Source: Falsochrobactrum ovis (GTDB taxonomy: Bacteria; Pseudomonadota; Alphaproteobacteria; Rhizobiales; Rhizobiaceae). From it: 64,000 nt of DNA. The stretch lies in assembly GCF_003259955.1 (NCBI RefSeq), contig NZ_QLMK01000001.1, forward strand, positions 706,934 to 770,933, written 5' to 3'. Positions 33,331-44,078 of this stretch are shown here, piece after piece. Each line of letters begins with the position of its first letter. Within the stretch, counting starts at the first letter, position 1. The notes under the pieces were generated by a model, which saw only the letters and a program-made list of their open reading frames with translations, did not search any database and was not told where the DNA came from. A program made the position numbers and the translations under genes.

Positions 33331-34011
33331 TTGCGTATCCTGATCGTTGAAGACGATAAAGATCTGAATAGACAGCTTTCAGATGCGCTTCTTGGCGCAG
33401 GCTATGTGGTTGATTGTGCCTTTGACGGTGAGGAAGGTCACTATTTAGGGGATACCGAGCCCTACGACGCTGTTATTCTTGATATTGGCCTTCCGCAAAT
33501 GGACGGCATCAGCGTGGTGGAACGTTGGCGGCAGGCTGGTCGGACGATGCCAGTGCTTATGCTCACCGCACGGGATCGCTGGAGCGATAAGGTTGCGGGT
33601 ATTGATGCCGGTGCTGACGATTATGTGGCCAAGCCATTCCATATTGAAGAAGTGCTGGCCCGACTTCGGGCTTTAATAAGAAGAGCTGCAGGACATGCTT
33701 CTTCCGAGCTTGTCTGTGGGCCTTTGCATCTTGATACCAAAACATCAAAGGTCAGTGTGGATGGAGTGCTGCTTAAACTCACCTCACATGAATATCGCCT
33801 GCTTTCATATTTAATGCATCATCAAGATCAAGTTATTTCCCGCACGGAACTGGTTGAACATCTTTATGATCAGGATTTTGATCGAGATTCCAATACGATC
33901 GAAGTTTTCGTGGGGCGTCTGCGCAAAAAATTGGGTGCTGACCTGATCGAAACAGTACGCGGTATGGGCTATCGTATGCGCGCTGATACGCGTGAAGTTG
34001 AGAAAGGTTGA
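33331..34011 (+). CDS. feuP: OmpR-family response regulator FeuP
   Basis: A 226-residue response regulator with a receiver domain (RILIVEDDKDLN; phospho-acceptor Asp in AVILDIGLPQMDG; the lysine in YVAKPF) and a C-terminal winged helix (FDRDSNTIEVFVGRLRKKLG). With FeuQ it controls osmoadaptation and cyclic glucan export in S. meliloti and acts on envelope genes in relatives. The TTG at 33331 is chosen since GGGGGAAG lies just upstream and the receiver starts there. The kinase gene overlaps its stop by four bases. Confidence 0.88.
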   Translation: MRILIVEDDKDLNRQLSDALLGAGYVVDCAFDGEEGHYLGDTEPYDAVILDIGLPQMDGISVVERWRQAGRTMPVLMLTARDRWSDKVAGIDAGADDYVAKPFHIEEVLARLRALIRRAAGHASSELVCGPLHLDTKTSKVSVDGVLLKLTSHEYRLLSYLMHHQDQVISRTELVEHLYDQDFDRDSNTIEVFVGRLRKKLGADLIETVRGMGYRMRADTREVEKG

Positions 34012-35411
34012 GGGAACTGAATTTTTTCAGCATTTTTCCTCCCATTCGCTCCCTCGCTGTTCGCGTGGTTACGCTTTCAACGCTTTGGGTAATTCTGGCG
34101 CTAATGGTAGGAGCGACTGCCATCAGTGCTCTTTATAGCGAAGCAGCACGCGATAATTTCGAGCGGCTTTTGTCAGCGCATTTGTTCAGTCTGGTCGGCG
34201 CAGTGAGCATCTCGCCTGACGGATCGCTTGACGGTCGACCAGAACTTGGCGATGCCCGATATTCCAGCCCATTGTCGGGCTGGTATTGGTCTGTTGTCCC
34301 TGTAACGCCAAATGTTCACGGCGAGCTGCGGTCTCAATCACAAATGGGCCGTCCTCTTCCAGATGTCTCTATCTCTGAGGTACCTTTTGATAGTTCCTTT
34401 CGCCGTGCTTTCACAATGCCTGGACTTAACGGCGAAGAACTTTATGTCGTTGAAACGGAGGTTGTTCTTGCCGCAGACAACCGCGTTGCCCGCTTCCGGG
34501 TCATGGGCAATCTGACGGAAATCCTTCAGGAAGTAAGACAATTTCGGACCCGATTAATCTTGTATTTGTCGGCTTTTGGACTGGGCAGTATCTTAATCAA
34601 TGCGGCCATCATTCTATTTGGCCTTCGGCCTTTAGATAAGGTACGCAGAGCGCTTGGCGATATCCGCGAGGGGCGGGCAACGAAGCTTGATACTTCAGTT
34701 CCCTTGGAAATTGCGCCTCTGGCCCACGAGATGAATGCGCTGATCGAGAACAATCGTCGCATTGTTGAGCGCTCTCGCACCCAGGTCGGAAATCTCGCAC
34801 ATTCACTCAAAACGCCTTTATCTGTTTTGGTGAATGAAGCACGCACGCTGGGAGGAGAGCACGGCCGAATTGTGCGCGAACAAAGCGAAGCTATGCAGGT
34901 GCAAATTCAACACTATTTGCAGCGCGCGCGGATAGCTGCGCAACGCAATAGCGTAGTGTTTCGGACGCCTGTTACCCCTGTTCTCGAACGGATTAAGCGG
35001 GTCACTGCCAAGCTTAATCCAGAATCCAATATTACTTTTGATAATCAGCTACCGAGCGCGATTTTTGCAGGCGAGAAGGAAGATCTCGAAGAGATTGTCG
35101 GCAATCTGCTGGAGAACGCTGCAAAATGGGGCCGCAACCGCATCCATATCATATTGCGCTCAGCTCAGCCGATAAAGGATAAGCGCCGGTTCGAGATCAT
35201 CATCGAAGATGATGGCGAGGGCCTTGCCCCGGACCGAATAAAGGAAGCATTGCGACGTGGCAATCGCGTCGATGAGTCCAAACCTGGCACGGGATTGGGA
35301 TTGTCTATTGTTCAAGACACTGTGCAGGAATATGGCGGCGATTTACGGCTAAGCAAAGCTGCGTTGGGCGGTTTGAAAGTATGCGTATTTTTGCCGCTGA
35401 CCGAAGATTGA
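34008..35411 (+). CDS. feuQ: Sensor histidine kinase FeuQ
   Basis: A 467-residue kinase with a membrane segment near residues 15-45, a periplasmic domain of about 130 residues, a second membrane segment (about 180-205), HAMP, the H-box NLAHSLKTPLSVLVNEA near residue 265 and an ATPase domain with NLLENAAKWG and GTGLGLSI. This PhoQ-like plan matches FeuQ. Translation starts at a TTG that overlaps the feuP stop. The periplasmic domain would be the target of the FeuN-like protein. Confidence 0.88.
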   Translation: MRELNFFSIFPPIRSLAVRVVTLSTLWVILALMVGATAISALYSEAARDNFERLLSAHLFSLVGAVSISPDGSLDGRPELGDARYSSPLSGWYWSVVPVTPNVHGELRSQSQMGRPLPDVSISEVPFDSSFRRAFTMPGLNGEELYVVETEVVLAADNRVARFRVMGNLTEILQEVRQFRTRLILYLSAFGLGSILINAAIILFGLRPLDKVRRALGDIREGRATKLDTSVPLEIAPLAHEMNALIENNRRIVERSRTQVGNLAHSLKTPLSVLVNEARTLGGEHGRIVREQSEAMQVQIQHYLQRARIAAQRNSVVFRTPVTPVLERIKRVTAKLNPESNITFDNQLPSAIFAGEKEDLEEIVGNLLENAAKWGRNRIHIILRSAQPIKDKRRFEIIIEDDGEGLAPDRIKEALRRGNRVDESKPGTGLGLSIVQDTVQEYGGDLRLSKAALGGLKVCVFLPLTED

Positions 35412-35521
35412 TACTGAGGGTTAATACGGAACAATAATGATTGCCTTTGCCAATAGGTAAGGGCAAAGGTTAAATTATCGAGCGTGATATTTTGTGTGCG
35501 TGTTTAGAAAGACGGGTCCTT

Positions 35522-35962
35522 ATGAAGCTGGTCACGAAATTCTCCACTTCTCTCCTGTTTGTTTCCATTGCGCTTGTCATTGCCGGGTGTGGTACTGCGG
35601 GCGATAGGAAAAATACGAGTTTGACTACACTGGGAGGTTTTTCGAGAGGCGAACCTAAGCCAGATCTTTTGGCTGCAATGGGCACAGGACTTTTAGGAAA
35701 CTCCGCATTGCAACTGACCGCGAATGATCGGCGTAAGGCGCTTGAGGCTGAATATCGCACTCTTGAATATTCGCCGGCTGGCAAAACGGTTTCATGGAAA
35801 GCGGGCAGCTCTTCTGGAGATGTTATGGCGGCTCAGCCTTATCAGGTTGGGTCTCAGAATTGCCGACAATACACCCACACATTTAATATTAATGGCGTGC
35901 CGCAAACTCAGCGAGGAACCGCCTGTCGCAACCCAGACGGTAGTTGGACCCCCTTAAATTGA
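35522..35962 (+). CDS. Outer-membrane lipoprotein, 17 kDa surface antigen-like
   Basis: A 146-residue lipoprotein with a signal peptide and lipobox LVIAGC, so the mature chain begins with a lipid-modified cysteine. The C-terminal domain reads TVSWKAG, YQVGSQNCRQYTHTF and TQRGTACRNPDGSWTPL, a pattern shared by RT0821/Lpp0805-type surface proteins and Rickettsia 17 kDa antigen relatives. Related domains carry the Gly-zipper typical of this group only weakly here. It is a separate gene between feuQ and the cytochrome maturation operon. Confidence 0.85.
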   Translation: MKLVTKFSTSLLFVSIALVIAGCGTAGDRKNTSLTTLGGFSRGEPKPDLLAAMGTGLLGNSALQLTANDRRKALEAEYRTLEYSPAGKTVSWKAGSSSGDVMAAQPYQVGSQNCRQYTHTFNINGVPQTQRGTACRNPDGSWTPLN

Positions 35963-36049
35963 CGACCTCTTTTGCGGCGAATTGCCCTAGTTGGCGAGTT
36001 TAACCCGGTAGATATTGGTTTTTTCCTCCGCTGGGGGTAAGTCTCCGCC

Positions 36050-37174
36050 ATGGAATTTTGGTTCTTCGCTATTCTGCTTACAATAGCAGCTACATTAATC
36101 GTCCTGTTGCCGCTAACGCGCAGCAGCAAGGGCTTCTTGCCGGCCAGAAAAAACGATCTCGAAGTCTATCGCGATCAACTGCGTGAAGTGGACGCGGATT
36201 TGGCGCGGGGAATGATCGATGAGGCCAGCGCTGAGCAAGCGCGGATTGAGATCTCCCGGCGGATTCTGGCCGCTGAAAAAGCCAGTGACGATAGTGCATC
36301 AATCTATGAACGACGGTCCGGTCATATTCTTTCTTTCGCCGCAGTATTATGTGTGCCTTTGATTGCATGGGGCGTGTATCCGTTCTTTGGTAAGCCCGAT
36401 ATGCCATCCATGCCGCTTTCATCTCGTCTTCAGAGCGCGGCAGGACAAAATTCGGTTGAAGAACTCATTGCACGTGCTGAGGCACATTTGGCGCAAAACC
36501 CAAATGATGCACGGGGTTGGGATGTGTTAGCGCCTATTTATCTGCGTCTGGGTCGCGCGGCCGATGCAGCTAATGCCTATCGTGCCGCCATCCGCATTGA
36601 TGGCGAAAATGTTGCGCGTAATCTTGGTCTGGGTGAGGCCCTGATAACGATCTCCGGCGGCACTATTACAGCGGAAGCGGAAACATTTTTCCAAAAAGCC
36701 GCAAAGCTTGCGCCCGACAATATAGGACCGCAATTTTATCTTGCACAAGGCGAGTTGCAAGATGGGCGAGCTGAGGCAGCCGTAACAAGATTGCAGACAT
36801 TTTTGAAAAAGCCGAATGTCGATGCATCCACGCGCGCGCAGGTTGAAGAGCTTATTGCTCGCTTACGCTCGCAGCCTCAAACCCTGCCTGGTCCAACTTC
36901 TGAGGAAATCGAAGCGGCATCACAACTCAGCGCTGAAGACCAGCAGGCAATGATCGAGGGCATGGTCGAGCGATTAGACGCAAGACTTCGAGAAAATGGT
37001 GCCGACTTGGATGGTTGGAAGCGGCTGCTTCGCTCTTATCTGATCATCGATCGGCGTGAGGCAGCTAATGATGCCTTAAAAAGAGGGCTATCCGCTCTTA
37101 AAGGAGAAGAACAGGTGGAGCTTCAGCTCTATGCTGCGCAATTGGGACTGGAATCCGGGAGCAGAAAGGAATGA
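36050..37174 (+). CDS. ccmI: Cytochrome c biogenesis protein CcmI (CycH)
   Basis: A 374-residue inner-membrane protein that presents apocytochrome c to the haem ligation complex. Two membrane segments (about 4-22 and 92-112) flank a cytoplasmic loop with [20 protein letters not shown], and the periplasmic part has TPR repeats ([20 protein letters not shown]). It opens the operon ccmI-ccmE-ccmF-ccmH, whose genes overlap by four bases (ccmI/ccmE and ccmF/ccmH) or are 19 bases apart (ccmE/ccmF). Confidence 0.94.
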   Translation: MEFWFFAILLTIAATLIVLLPLTRSSKGFLPARKNDLEVYRDQLREVDADLARGMIDEASAEQARIEISRRILAAEKASDDSASIYERRSGHILSFAAVLCVPLIAWGVYPFFGKPDMPSMPLSSRLQSAAGQNSVEELIARAEAHLAQNPNDARGWDVLAPIYLRLGRAADAANAYRAAIRIDGENVARNLGLGEALITISGGTITAEAETFFQKAAKLAPDNIGPQFYLAQGELQDGRAEAAVTRLQTFLKKPNVDASTRAQVEELIARLRSQPQTLPGPTSEEIEAASQLSAEDQQAMIEGMVERLDARLRENGADLDGWKRLLRSYLIIDRREAANDALKRGLSALKGEEQVELQLYAAQLGLESGSRKE

Positions 37175-37680
37175 ATGCGACGGTGCAGGGGCGCGGGCCC
37201 GACAAGGTTGGGATTGATCAAGTCTCAACCAATATTGCTCGAACTATGAGCCGGCGTAAACGCAAACGTTTGATGCTGATCGGTGGTGCTCTAGCTGTAC
37301 TCGCCGTTGCTGTCGGCCTCATATTAATGGCATTTAGTCAGGATATTCGCTTTTTCCGCACACCTGCCGATCTGACCGAGCAGGAATTAACTTCCGGCGC
37401 ACGCTTTCGCTTGGGCGGCCTTGTTGAAGAAGGGTCCGTCACCCGCGAGGGCAGCATTCTTCAATTCACAGTAACCGACACGATTAAGACCGTTAAAGTG
37501 TCCTTTGAAGGTATTGCGCCTGATCTCTTCCGTGAAGGGCAGGGCGTAGTGGCTGAAGGTCGGTTTGGCGCCGACGGGGTTTTTCGGGCGGATAATGTCC
37601 TCGCTAAGCACGATGAAAATTACGTTCCAAAAGACCTTGCTAGCAGCTTGAAAGAAAAGGGCGTTTGGGAAGGCCAATGA
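37171..37680 (+). CDS. ccmE: Cytochrome c haem chaperone CcmE (CycJ)
   Basis: A 169-residue membrane-anchored OB-fold protein that carries haem covalently on the way to apocytochrome. The haem-binding histidine is in [12 protein letters not shown] near residue 147. A single N-terminal membrane segment (about 33-52) follows a basic stretch ([10 protein letters not shown]). Its ATG overlaps the ccmI stop. Confidence 0.95.
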   Translation: MNATVQGRGPDKVGIDQVSTNIARTMSRRKRKRLMLIGGALAVLAVAVGLILMAFSQDIRFFRTPADLTEQELTSGARFRLGGLVEEGSVTREGSILQFTVTDTIKTVKVSFEGIAPDLFREGQGVVAEGRFGADGVFRADNVLAKHDENYVPKDLASSLKEKGVWEGQ

Positions 37681-37699
37681 TTGGATCGGAAAACCGCAA

Positions 37700-39691
37700 A
37701 TGAATGTCGAGATCGGCCATTTCGCTCTGGTATTAGCGCTGGCATTGTCAATTGTGCAATCGATCGTGCCGGCGATCGGTGCTCATCGGCGTGATATGCG
37801 CTTGATGGCAGTTGCTGTTCCGACTGCACTCGCCGCTTTTGCGTTGATTGCCTTCGCCTTTTTTGTGCTCACGATTGCTTATGTGGTTTCCGACTTTTCA
37901 GTCTTGAACGTCGTGCAAAACTCACATTCCCAAAAGCCGCTTCTATATAAGTTCACGGGCGTTTGGGGCAATCACGAAGGCTCGATGCTCCTTTGGGTGC
38001 TTATATTAAGTTTTTTCAGCTCTTTGGTGGCAGCATTTTCTGCCAATCTGCCTGATAGTTTGCGTGCAAATGTGATCGCGGTTCAAGGCTGGATGACGAC
38101 AGCATTTCTTGCTTTCATTATCGCAACCTCCAATCCCTTTACCCGAATATTTCCAGCTCCATTAGAGGGTGCTGATCTCAACCCGATCCTTCAGGATATC
38201 GGTCTAGCGATCCATCCACCTATGCTTTATCTGGGCTATGTCGGATTTTCCGTGTGTTTCTCGTTTGCTATTGCCGCGCTGATTGAGGGTCGTATTGACG
38301 CTGCTTGGGCGCGTTGGGTTCGTCCTTGGGCATTGGTAGCTTGGACATTCCTGACCGGTGGCATAGCCATGGGTTCCTATTGGGCTTATTACGAGTTGGG
38401 CTGGGGTGGCTGGTGGTTCTGGGACCCGGTCGAGAATGCGTCCTTTATGCCGTGGCTCGTGGGAACTGCGCTTCTTCATTCAGCTCTGGTCATGGAAAAG
38501 CGTTCCGCACTCAAAATTTGGACAGTATTGCTTGCGATTCTGACCTTTTCCCTTTCGTTACTAGGCGCCTTTCTCGTCCGTTCCGGCGTCCTGACCTCTG
38601 TTCACAGTTTCGCGACCGATCCAGGACGGGGCTTGTTCATTCTCGCTATTCTGGCGCTCTTCATTGGTGGGTCTTTATCGCTATTTGCCCTTCGTGTGCA
38701 AAGCCTCACCACGGGTGGATTATTCCAACCAATTTCTCGGGAAGGCGCGCTGGTCTTCAACAATCTGTTTCTGACAACTGCCGCAGCTACAGTTCTCGTT
38801 GGCACATTATATCCGCTTCTGCTGGAGGTATTCACCGGCGATAAGATTTCTGTTGGCGCGCCGTTCTTTAACATGACATTCGGCCCGCTGATGATCCCGC
38901 TCTTGATCGCTGTGCCTTTTGGGTCGTTGCTAGCGTGGAAACGCGGCGACCTTTACGCAGTTTCCCAACGATTGATGACTGCATTCGGCTTGGCTTTGCT
39001 CGTCACGGCAATTGTTTTGTGGCAAAGTCATGCGCAATCGATTTTTGCAGCCTTCGGTATTGGTTTAGCTGCTTGGCTGATATTTGGCAGCCTGACCGAT
39101 CTGGTGTTGAAAGCGGGTATCGGTAAAGTGTCGGCAGCTAAAGCTTTTGCCCGTTTTAAGGGCCTACCACGTTCAGCATTTGGCACGGCGCTCGCACATA
39201 TGGGACTGGGAATAACCCTGATAGGGATTGTCAGTGTCACGACTTTTGGCACGGAAAATGTGCTGGTTATGAAGCCGGGCGATGAGACATCCATTGCTGA
39301 ATATTCTCTGCGCTTTGAGGGCATGCGCCCAATAACAGGTTCGAATTTCACCGAAAATCAGGGAAGCTTTACCTTATACGCACCTAACGGGCGCGACCTT
39401 GGGGTAATTGAACCTTCCAAGCGGTTTTTCCCTGCCAGACAAATGCCGACCACTGAAGCTGGCATAAGAACCCTTGGCTTTAGTCAGATCTATGCGGCTC
39501 TGGGCGATGATGTAGGAGACGATTCCATTGTTGTGCGCCTGTGGTGGAAGCCATATGTGACCCTTATTTGGTACGGCGCTGTTGTAATGATGCTGGGTGG
39601 AATAATCTCGCTTGCGGATCGTCGACTGCGTGTTGGCGCACCGGCAAAACAACGTAAAAAATCTCCAACTTCGTCGGAGATTACCGCATGA
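37700..39691 (+). CDS. ccmF: Haem lyase subunit CcmF (CycK)
   Basis: A 663-residue polytopic membrane protein that ligates haem to apocytochromes. The WWD haem-binding segment ([15 protein letters not shown], about 238-252) and the PXXWFXXGXLL-like core are present, with about fifteen membrane segments. Length is normal. It ends in a four-base overlap with ccmH. Confidence 0.96.
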   Translation: MNVEIGHFALVLALALSIVQSIVPAIGAHRRDMRLMAVAVPTALAAFALIAFAFFVLTIAYVVSDFSVLNVVQNSHSQKPLLYKFTGVWGNHEGSMLLWVLILSFFSSLVAAFSANLPDSLRANVIAVQGWMTTAFLAFIIATSNPFTRIFPAPLEGADLNPILQDIGLAIHPPMLYLGYVGFSVCFSFAIAALIEGRIDAAWARWVRPWALVAWTFLTGGIAMGSYWAYYELGWGGWWFWDPVENASFMPWLVGTALLHSALVMEKRSALKIWTVLLAILTFSLSLLGAFLVRSGVLTSVHSFATDPGRGLFILAILALFIGGSLSLFALRVQSLTTGGLFQPISREGALVFNNLFLTTAAATVLVGTLYPLLLEVFTGDKISVGAPFFNMTFGPLMIPLLIAVPFGSLLAWKRGDLYAVSQRLMTAFGLALLVTAIVLWQSHAQSIFAAFGIGLAAWLIFGSLTDLVLKAGIGKVSAAKAFARFKGLPRSAFGTALAHMGLGITLIGIVSVTTFGTENVLVMKPGDETSIAEYSLRFEGMRPITGSNFTENQGSFTLYAPNGRDLGVIEPSKRFFPARQMPTTEAGIRTLGFSQIYAALGDDVGDDSIVVRLWWKPYVTLIWYGAVVMMLGGIISLADRRLRVGAPAKQRKKSPTSSEITA

Positions 39692-40158
39692 GCCTACGAG
39701 CATTATCAGCCATATTGATGATCACAGCTGCGCTCTTGTTTTCGCTGACGAATGCATTTGCATTAAATCCCGACGAAGTTTTAAGCGATCCGCAGCTTGA
39801 ACGTCGCGCACGAGAAATATCTGCCGGTCTGCGATGCATGGTCTGTCAAAATGAATCGATTGACGATTCCAATGCAGAACTAGCTCGCGACTTGCGTATT
39901 CTTGTGCGGGAACGTTTGACCGCGGGCGATACTGATAAAGAAGTGCAGGATTTTGTCGTCGCCCGTTATGGTGAATTCGTTTTGCTAAGACCTCGTTTGA
40001 GCGCCAATACGCTACTTCTTTGGGGCTTTCCCATCGTAATCTTGCTTATTGGCGGGGGAACACTTCTTTTTTCTCTGCGCAGACGGAAGGTCATTGCGCC
40101 AGAACCACTTTCTGGCGAAGAAAAAGCCCGCCTATCGAAGATACTTGACGATAAATAG
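39688..40158 (+). CDS. ccmH: Cytochrome c thiol-reductase CcmH (CycL)
   Basis: A 156-residue membrane-anchored protein that keeps the apocytochrome CXXCH cysteines reduced. The redox pair is in [14 protein letters not shown] (CMVC at about residues 50-53). Signal peptide at the start, one membrane segment near the C-terminus ([20 protein letters not shown]). The operon ends here. Confidence 0.95.
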   Translation: MSLRALSAILMITAALLFSLTNAFALNPDEVLSDPQLERRAREISAGLRCMVCQNESIDDSNAELARDLRILVRERLTAGDTDKEVQDFVVARYGEFVLLRPRLSANTLLLWGFPIVILLIGGGTLLFSLRRRKVIAPEPLSGEEKARLSKILDDK

Positions 40159-40207
40159 TTTTCTTAACCAGCTCGCCTATATCAACCTTACAAAACTTTC
40201 ATCTTCC

Positions 40208-40232
40208 GGAAATTGCGCGGTAAGGTAGCGTT
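40208..40232 (+). promoter_or_regulatory. Possible EcfG-type promoter upstream of degP
   Basis: GGAAA (40208-40212), 16 bases, then CGTT (40229-40232), one mismatch from the general stress consensus GGAAC-N16/17-CGTT of alphaproteobacteria. It lies about 90 bases before the degP start. Confidence 0.4.
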
Positions 40233-40321
40233 ACCTATGTTGCGCTCTATAAAGGATTAACGGGGCGGGCTTGCCTGTTTGGAAGCAGGGGTCCCCGATT
40301 GTTGCTCGTAAGGAGAGAAAC

Positions 40322-41857
40322 ATGATTAAGACAACTATTTCCAAATATAGCAAAACTGTTGCAGCTATCGCGCTGTCTGCCGCTCTTGCCGGTACATTTG
40401 TTGCAACTGGTCCATTAGGTTCTTTCACGGAGGCGCGTGCCGAAGCAGTTCGCGTGACGCCGCCGCAACAGGCAGGTTTTGCAGATCTTGTTGAAAAGGT
40501 TCGCCCCGCAGTTGTCAGTGTTCGTGTAAAAAAAGAATTTCAGGAAACCGCAAATAGCGCTCAGCAGTTTGGTGCTCCCGGATTTGATCAGCTCCCAAAT
40601 GATCATCCGTTGAAGCGTTTCTTCCGTGATTTTGGCATTGAGCCACGTGGCGATGCTCGCCCCGATAGTCGCCGTCCCAACAAACGCCAAAACCGTCCGG
40701 GCAAAGAACGCCCAATCTCGCAGGGTTCAGGCTTCTTTATTTCTCAAGATGGTTATTTGGTAACCAATAATCATGTTGTCGCCGACGGCGATGCTTTTAG
40801 CGTTGTGCTCGATGATGGTACCGAATTTGACGCGAAACTGATCGGTACGGATGAACGCACTGATCTGGCTGTGTTGAAAGTCGACGATGATCGCAAATTT
40901 ACCTATGTTGCTTTCGGTGACGATAACAAAATCCGGGTTGGTGACTGGGTGGTTGCAGTTGGCAATCCGTTTGGTCTCGGAGGCACGGTAACGTCCGGTA
41001 TCGTTTCAGGTCGCGGTCGCGATATTGGTGCTGGCCCCTATGATGATTTTATTCAGATTGATGCGGCAGTAAACAAAGGGAACTCCGGTGGACCAGCCTT
41101 TGATCTTTCTGGCGAAGTGATTGGCATCAATACTGCGATCTTCTCGCCCTCCGGCGGTAGCGTGGGTATTGCATTTGCTATTCCGGCATCAACCGCAAAG
41201 CAGGTTGTAGAGCAGCTCATTGAAAAAGGATCGGTTGAGCGCGGCTGGATTGGTGTTCAGATACAGCCAGTGACGAAAGATATCGCCGCTTCTCTTGGAT
41301 TGGCTGAAGAAAAGGGCGCCATTGTCGCCGCACCTCAGGCAGATGGTCCAGCAGCGAAAGCCGGTATTAATGCGGGTGATGTTATCACCGCAGTCAACGG
41401 CGAAACTGTAGACAGCCCGCGTGAACTGGCTCGAAAAATTGCCAAAATCGCGCCCGGTGAAAAAGCTGCAATTTCTGTGTGGCGGAACGGTAAGGCTGAA
41501 GAAGTTTCCGTGACAATCGCTCCCATGCCTAACGAAGCTGGAAAGGCTGCTAGCCCAAAAAATGGCGGGGCTGAAAAAGGTGAAACGCTTGATAGCTATG
41601 GCTTGATAGTAACACCGGCTGAAGACGGCAACGGTGTGGTTGTCACCAATGTCGACCCGAACAGCGACGCTTCTGACCGCGGTATTCGTCCCGGCGATGT
41701 GATTGTGAGCGTAAATAATCAGGCGGTGAAAAACGCTGCGGAAATAAACGACGCGATCGAAGCCGCCAGCAAAGCAGGACGTAAGGCGGTGCTGTTACAG
41801 CTCCAGAGCAATGATCAGAGCCGCTTTGTTGCCCTTCCGATCACTCAAGCAGACTAA
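40322..41857 (+). CDS. degP: Periplasmic serine protease DegP (HtrA)
   Basis: A 511-residue protease and chaperone for misfolded periplasmic proteins. A signal peptide precedes the trypsin-like domain with catalytic His in VTNNHVVADG, Asp in DERTDLAVLKV and Ser in GNSGGPAF. Two PDZ domains follow (about 295-385 and 405-500). A Gly/Pro/Arg-rich loop (DSRRPNKRQNRPGKERP) lies ahead of the catalytic histidine. The ATG at 40322 follows AAGGAGAG. It has its own promoter region and is followed by a strong hairpin. Confidence 0.96.
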   Translation: MIKTTISKYSKTVAAIALSAALAGTFVATGPLGSFTEARAEAVRVTPPQQAGFADLVEKVRPAVVSVRVKKEFQETANSAQQFGAPGFDQLPNDHPLKRFFRDFGIEPRGDARPDSRRPNKRQNRPGKERPISQGSGFFISQDGYLVTNNHVVADGDAFSVVLDDGTEFDAKLIGTDERTDLAVLKVDDDRKFTYVAFGDDNKIRVGDWVVAVGNPFGLGGTVTSGIVSGRGRDIGAGPYDDFIQIDAAVNKGNSGGPAFDLSGEVIGINTAIFSPSGGSVGIAFAIPASTAKQVVEQLIEKGSVERGWIGVQIQPVTKDIAASLGLAEEKGAIVAAPQADGPAAKAGINAGDVITAVNGETVDSPRELARKIAKIAPGEKAAISVWRNGKAEEVSVTIAPMPNEAGKAASPKNGGAEKGETLDSYGLIVTPAEDGNGVVVTNVDPNSDASDRGIRPGDVIVSVNNQAVKNAAEINDAIEAASKAGRKAVLLQLQSNDQSRFVALPITQAD

Positions 41858-41896
41858 GACGATTTCTGTGAATTCGATCAATTCCTGAAATCCAAA

Positions 41897-41919
41897 GCCA
41901 GGCGGAACTTCCGCCTGGC
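41897..41919 (+). terminator. Perfect hairpin after degP
   Basis: An 11-base perfect inverted repeat (41897-41907 with 41909-41919), essentially loopless, 40 bases after the degP stop and 33 before the regulator start. No T-run follows, so it may stop transcription only partly or act as an attenuator or RNA processing site. Confidence 0.55.
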
Positions 41920-41951
41920 ACTATCTCATCCCTCTGGGTTATTGTGTCTCC

Positions 41952-42656
41952 ATGAAGATTCTCGTTATTGAAGACGACCGCGAAGCGGCTCGCTACCTCG
42001 AAAAAGCCTTCTCTGAAGCGGGTCACTCTGCAGACATCGCTGGCGATGGAGAGACGGGCTATGCTTTGGCTGAAAGCGGAAAATATGATGTGTTGGTGGT
42101 AGATCGGATGCTGCCTAAGCGCGATGGGCTTTCAGTGGTCGCAGGGCTGCGCGCCAAAGGCGTGGAGACGCCGGTTCTAATCCTTTCAGCTTTGGGTGAA
42201 GTGGATGACCGCGTCACCGGTTTACGTGCTGGAGGTGACGACTATCTTACCAAACCTTATGCATTCTCTGAATTGCTGGCACGTGTAGAAGTTTTACAGC
42301 GCCGCTCAAGTCCGCGTGAAGCGGATACGATTTATAGAGTTGGCGATCTTGAGTTGGACAGGCTGGCCCATACTGCGCGAAGGCAGAATGTCGACATCGT
42401 GCTTCAACCACGCGAATTTCGTCTTCTCGAATATTTAATGCGTCACGCCGGTCAGGTCGTAACCCGGACAATGCTGTTGGAAAATGTCTGGGATTATCAT
42501 TTCGATCCACAGACCAATGTGATTGACGTGCATATTTCGCGTTTGCGCAGCAAGATTGAAAAAGGGTTTGATGAGCCTCTTCTTCATACGGTTCGTGGTG
42601 CCGGTTATATGCTGAAAGCAAAACAGCAGTCGGACACGGCTGCTAAGGCGGAATAA
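41952..42656 (+). CDS. OmpR-family response regulator
   Basis: A 234-residue regulator with a receiver domain (KILVIEDDREAARYLEKAF; Asp in VLVVDRMLPKRDG; YLTKPYAFSELLARVE) and a winged-helix DNA-binding domain (TNVIDVHISRLRSKIEKGFD). It forms a pair with the kinase encoded next; the kinase start overlaps its stop by one base (TAATG). In rhizobia this pair always lies between degP and glnE. The target genes are unknown, but the neighbouring protease suggests envelope stress. Confidence 0.92.
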   Translation: MKILVIEDDREAARYLEKAFSEAGHSADIAGDGETGYALAESGKYDVLVVDRMLPKRDGLSVVAGLRAKGVETPVLILSALGEVDDRVTGLRAGGDDYLTKPYAFSELLARVEVLQRRSSPREADTIYRVGDLELDRLAHTARRQNVDIVLQPREFRLLEYLMRHAGQVVTRTMLLENVWDYHFDPQTNVIDVHISRLRSKIEKGFDEPLLHTVRGAGYMLKAKQQSDTAAKAE

Positions 42657-44062
42657 TGGGGCGTTTTTCCGCTCTGATGCGCACGACGGCAGCTCGGCTT
42701 TCTGCGCTATATTTGCTTTTGTTCGCGGTCGGCGCTTTTGGATTGGTATTTTATATCACCAACCTTTCCGCAACTTTTTTGGCGGCCCAAACCCAGGAAG
42801 CATTGTCGGAGGAAGTCGCAAGCGTTGGCAAAGCCTATGCGCGTGGCGGCATTCCGCAGTTGATGCGTGTGGTTGAATACCGCTCGCGTCAACCCAATGC
42901 TTATCTTTATCTTGTTTCCGATCCAACAGGCCGCATTTTGGCAGGCAATGTCGAAGACGTGCAGCCGGGAGTCCTTGACACCAACGGTATAGTAGAGCGC
43001 GCTTTCACCTATAATCGTTATGGCGAGCAGGGCGCTGAGAGCGAACATCGGGCAATTGCGGTGGTCATTGCTTTACCTAATGGTATGCGACTTCTGGTCG
43101 GGCGTGATCTAGGCGAACCAGAGCGTTTTAGGGACATAACGCGCCGCTCTTTGATGTTAGCGCTCGGTATTATGAGCGTGGGCGCATTTTTGATCTGGTA
43201 TTTTGTCGGACGCCGCGCTTTACGCCGAATTGACGAAGTTTCGGAAGCTTCCCAGCGCATCATGGAAGGCGATATGACGGGACGTCTGCCGGTAAACGGA
43301 TCTGGGGATGAGTTTGATCGCCTTTCCATAAACCTCAACGTGATGTTAGCGCGTATTTTGGAACTCAATGAGGGGCTAAAGCAAGTCTCCGACAATATCG
43401 CGCACGATCTCAAAACACCGCTGACACGCTTGCGTAACCGTGCCGAAGATGCGCTGAGCGGAAAGAAGGATGGGCCAGAATATCGTCAGGCACTTGAGGA
43501 TATTATTGCCGAGTCTGATCAGCTGATACGCACCTTCAACGCAATATTGATGATCTCCCGTTTGGAAGCGGGTTATTCTTCGGAAAATTTGGAAGAGATG
43601 TCGCTTGCAGCGATTGTTCGCGATGTCGCTGAAATGTACGAGCCAGTGGCCGAAGAAGCCGGAGGAAAACTGGAAGTGGGCACGCTGATTGAGACGCCTC
43701 TTCGGATCAATCGGGAGCTTATCGGCCAGACCATTTCTAACCTTCTTGATAATGCACTCAAATATGCAAGCCTAGATCGAGAGGACGCATGCGTGACCCT
43801 TTCGATGGAGCAAGATAAAGCGCGTCTGCGAGTTGTGATTGCTGATAATGGAAACGGCATCCCTGAGAATAAACGCGATCAGGCAATGGAACGTTTTGTG
43901 CGCTTGGAAGAAAGCCGTACGCAACCCGGGTCCGGGCTTGGTTTAAGTCTTGCCAAGGCCGTGATGAAGTTGCACGGTGGCGCTCTTCGTCTTGAAGACA
44001 ACCAACCCGGATTACGGGCGGTTTTGGAGTTTCCATTGCCGCATGACGATACCGGAAAATAA
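42656..44062 (+). CDS. Sensor histidine kinase, partner of the preceding regulator
   Basis: A 468-residue kinase: a membrane segment near residues 15-38, a periplasmic domain of about 130 residues, a second membrane segment (about 166-185), HAMP (RIDEVSEASQRIMEGDMTGR), the H-box NIAHDLKTPLTRLRNRAE near residue 255, and an ATPase domain with NLLDNALKYA and GSGLGLSLAKA. Translation is coupled to the regulator gene. glnE follows after 16 bases. Confidence 0.92.
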   Translation: MGRFSALMRTTAARLSALYLLLFAVGAFGLVFYITNLSATFLAAQTQEALSEEVASVGKAYARGGIPQLMRVVEYRSRQPNAYLYLVSDPTGRILAGNVEDVQPGVLDTNGIVERAFTYNRYGEQGAESEHRAIAVVIALPNGMRLLVGRDLGEPERFRDITRRSLMLALGIMSVGAFLIWYFVGRRALRRIDEVSEASQRIMEGDMTGRLPVNGSGDEFDRLSINLNVMLARILELNEGLKQVSDNIAHDLKTPLTRLRNRAEDALSGKKDGPEYRQALEDIIAESDQLIRTFNAILMISRLEAGYSSENLEEMSLAAIVRDVAEMYEPVAEEAGGKLEVGTLIETPLRINRELIGQTISNLLDNALKYASLDREDACVTLSMEQDKARLRVVIADNGNGIPENKRDQAMERFVRLEESRTQPGSGLGLSLAKAVMKLHGGALRLEDNQPGLRAVLEFPLPHDDTGK

Positions 44063-44078
44063 ACCGCACGGGGTATAA

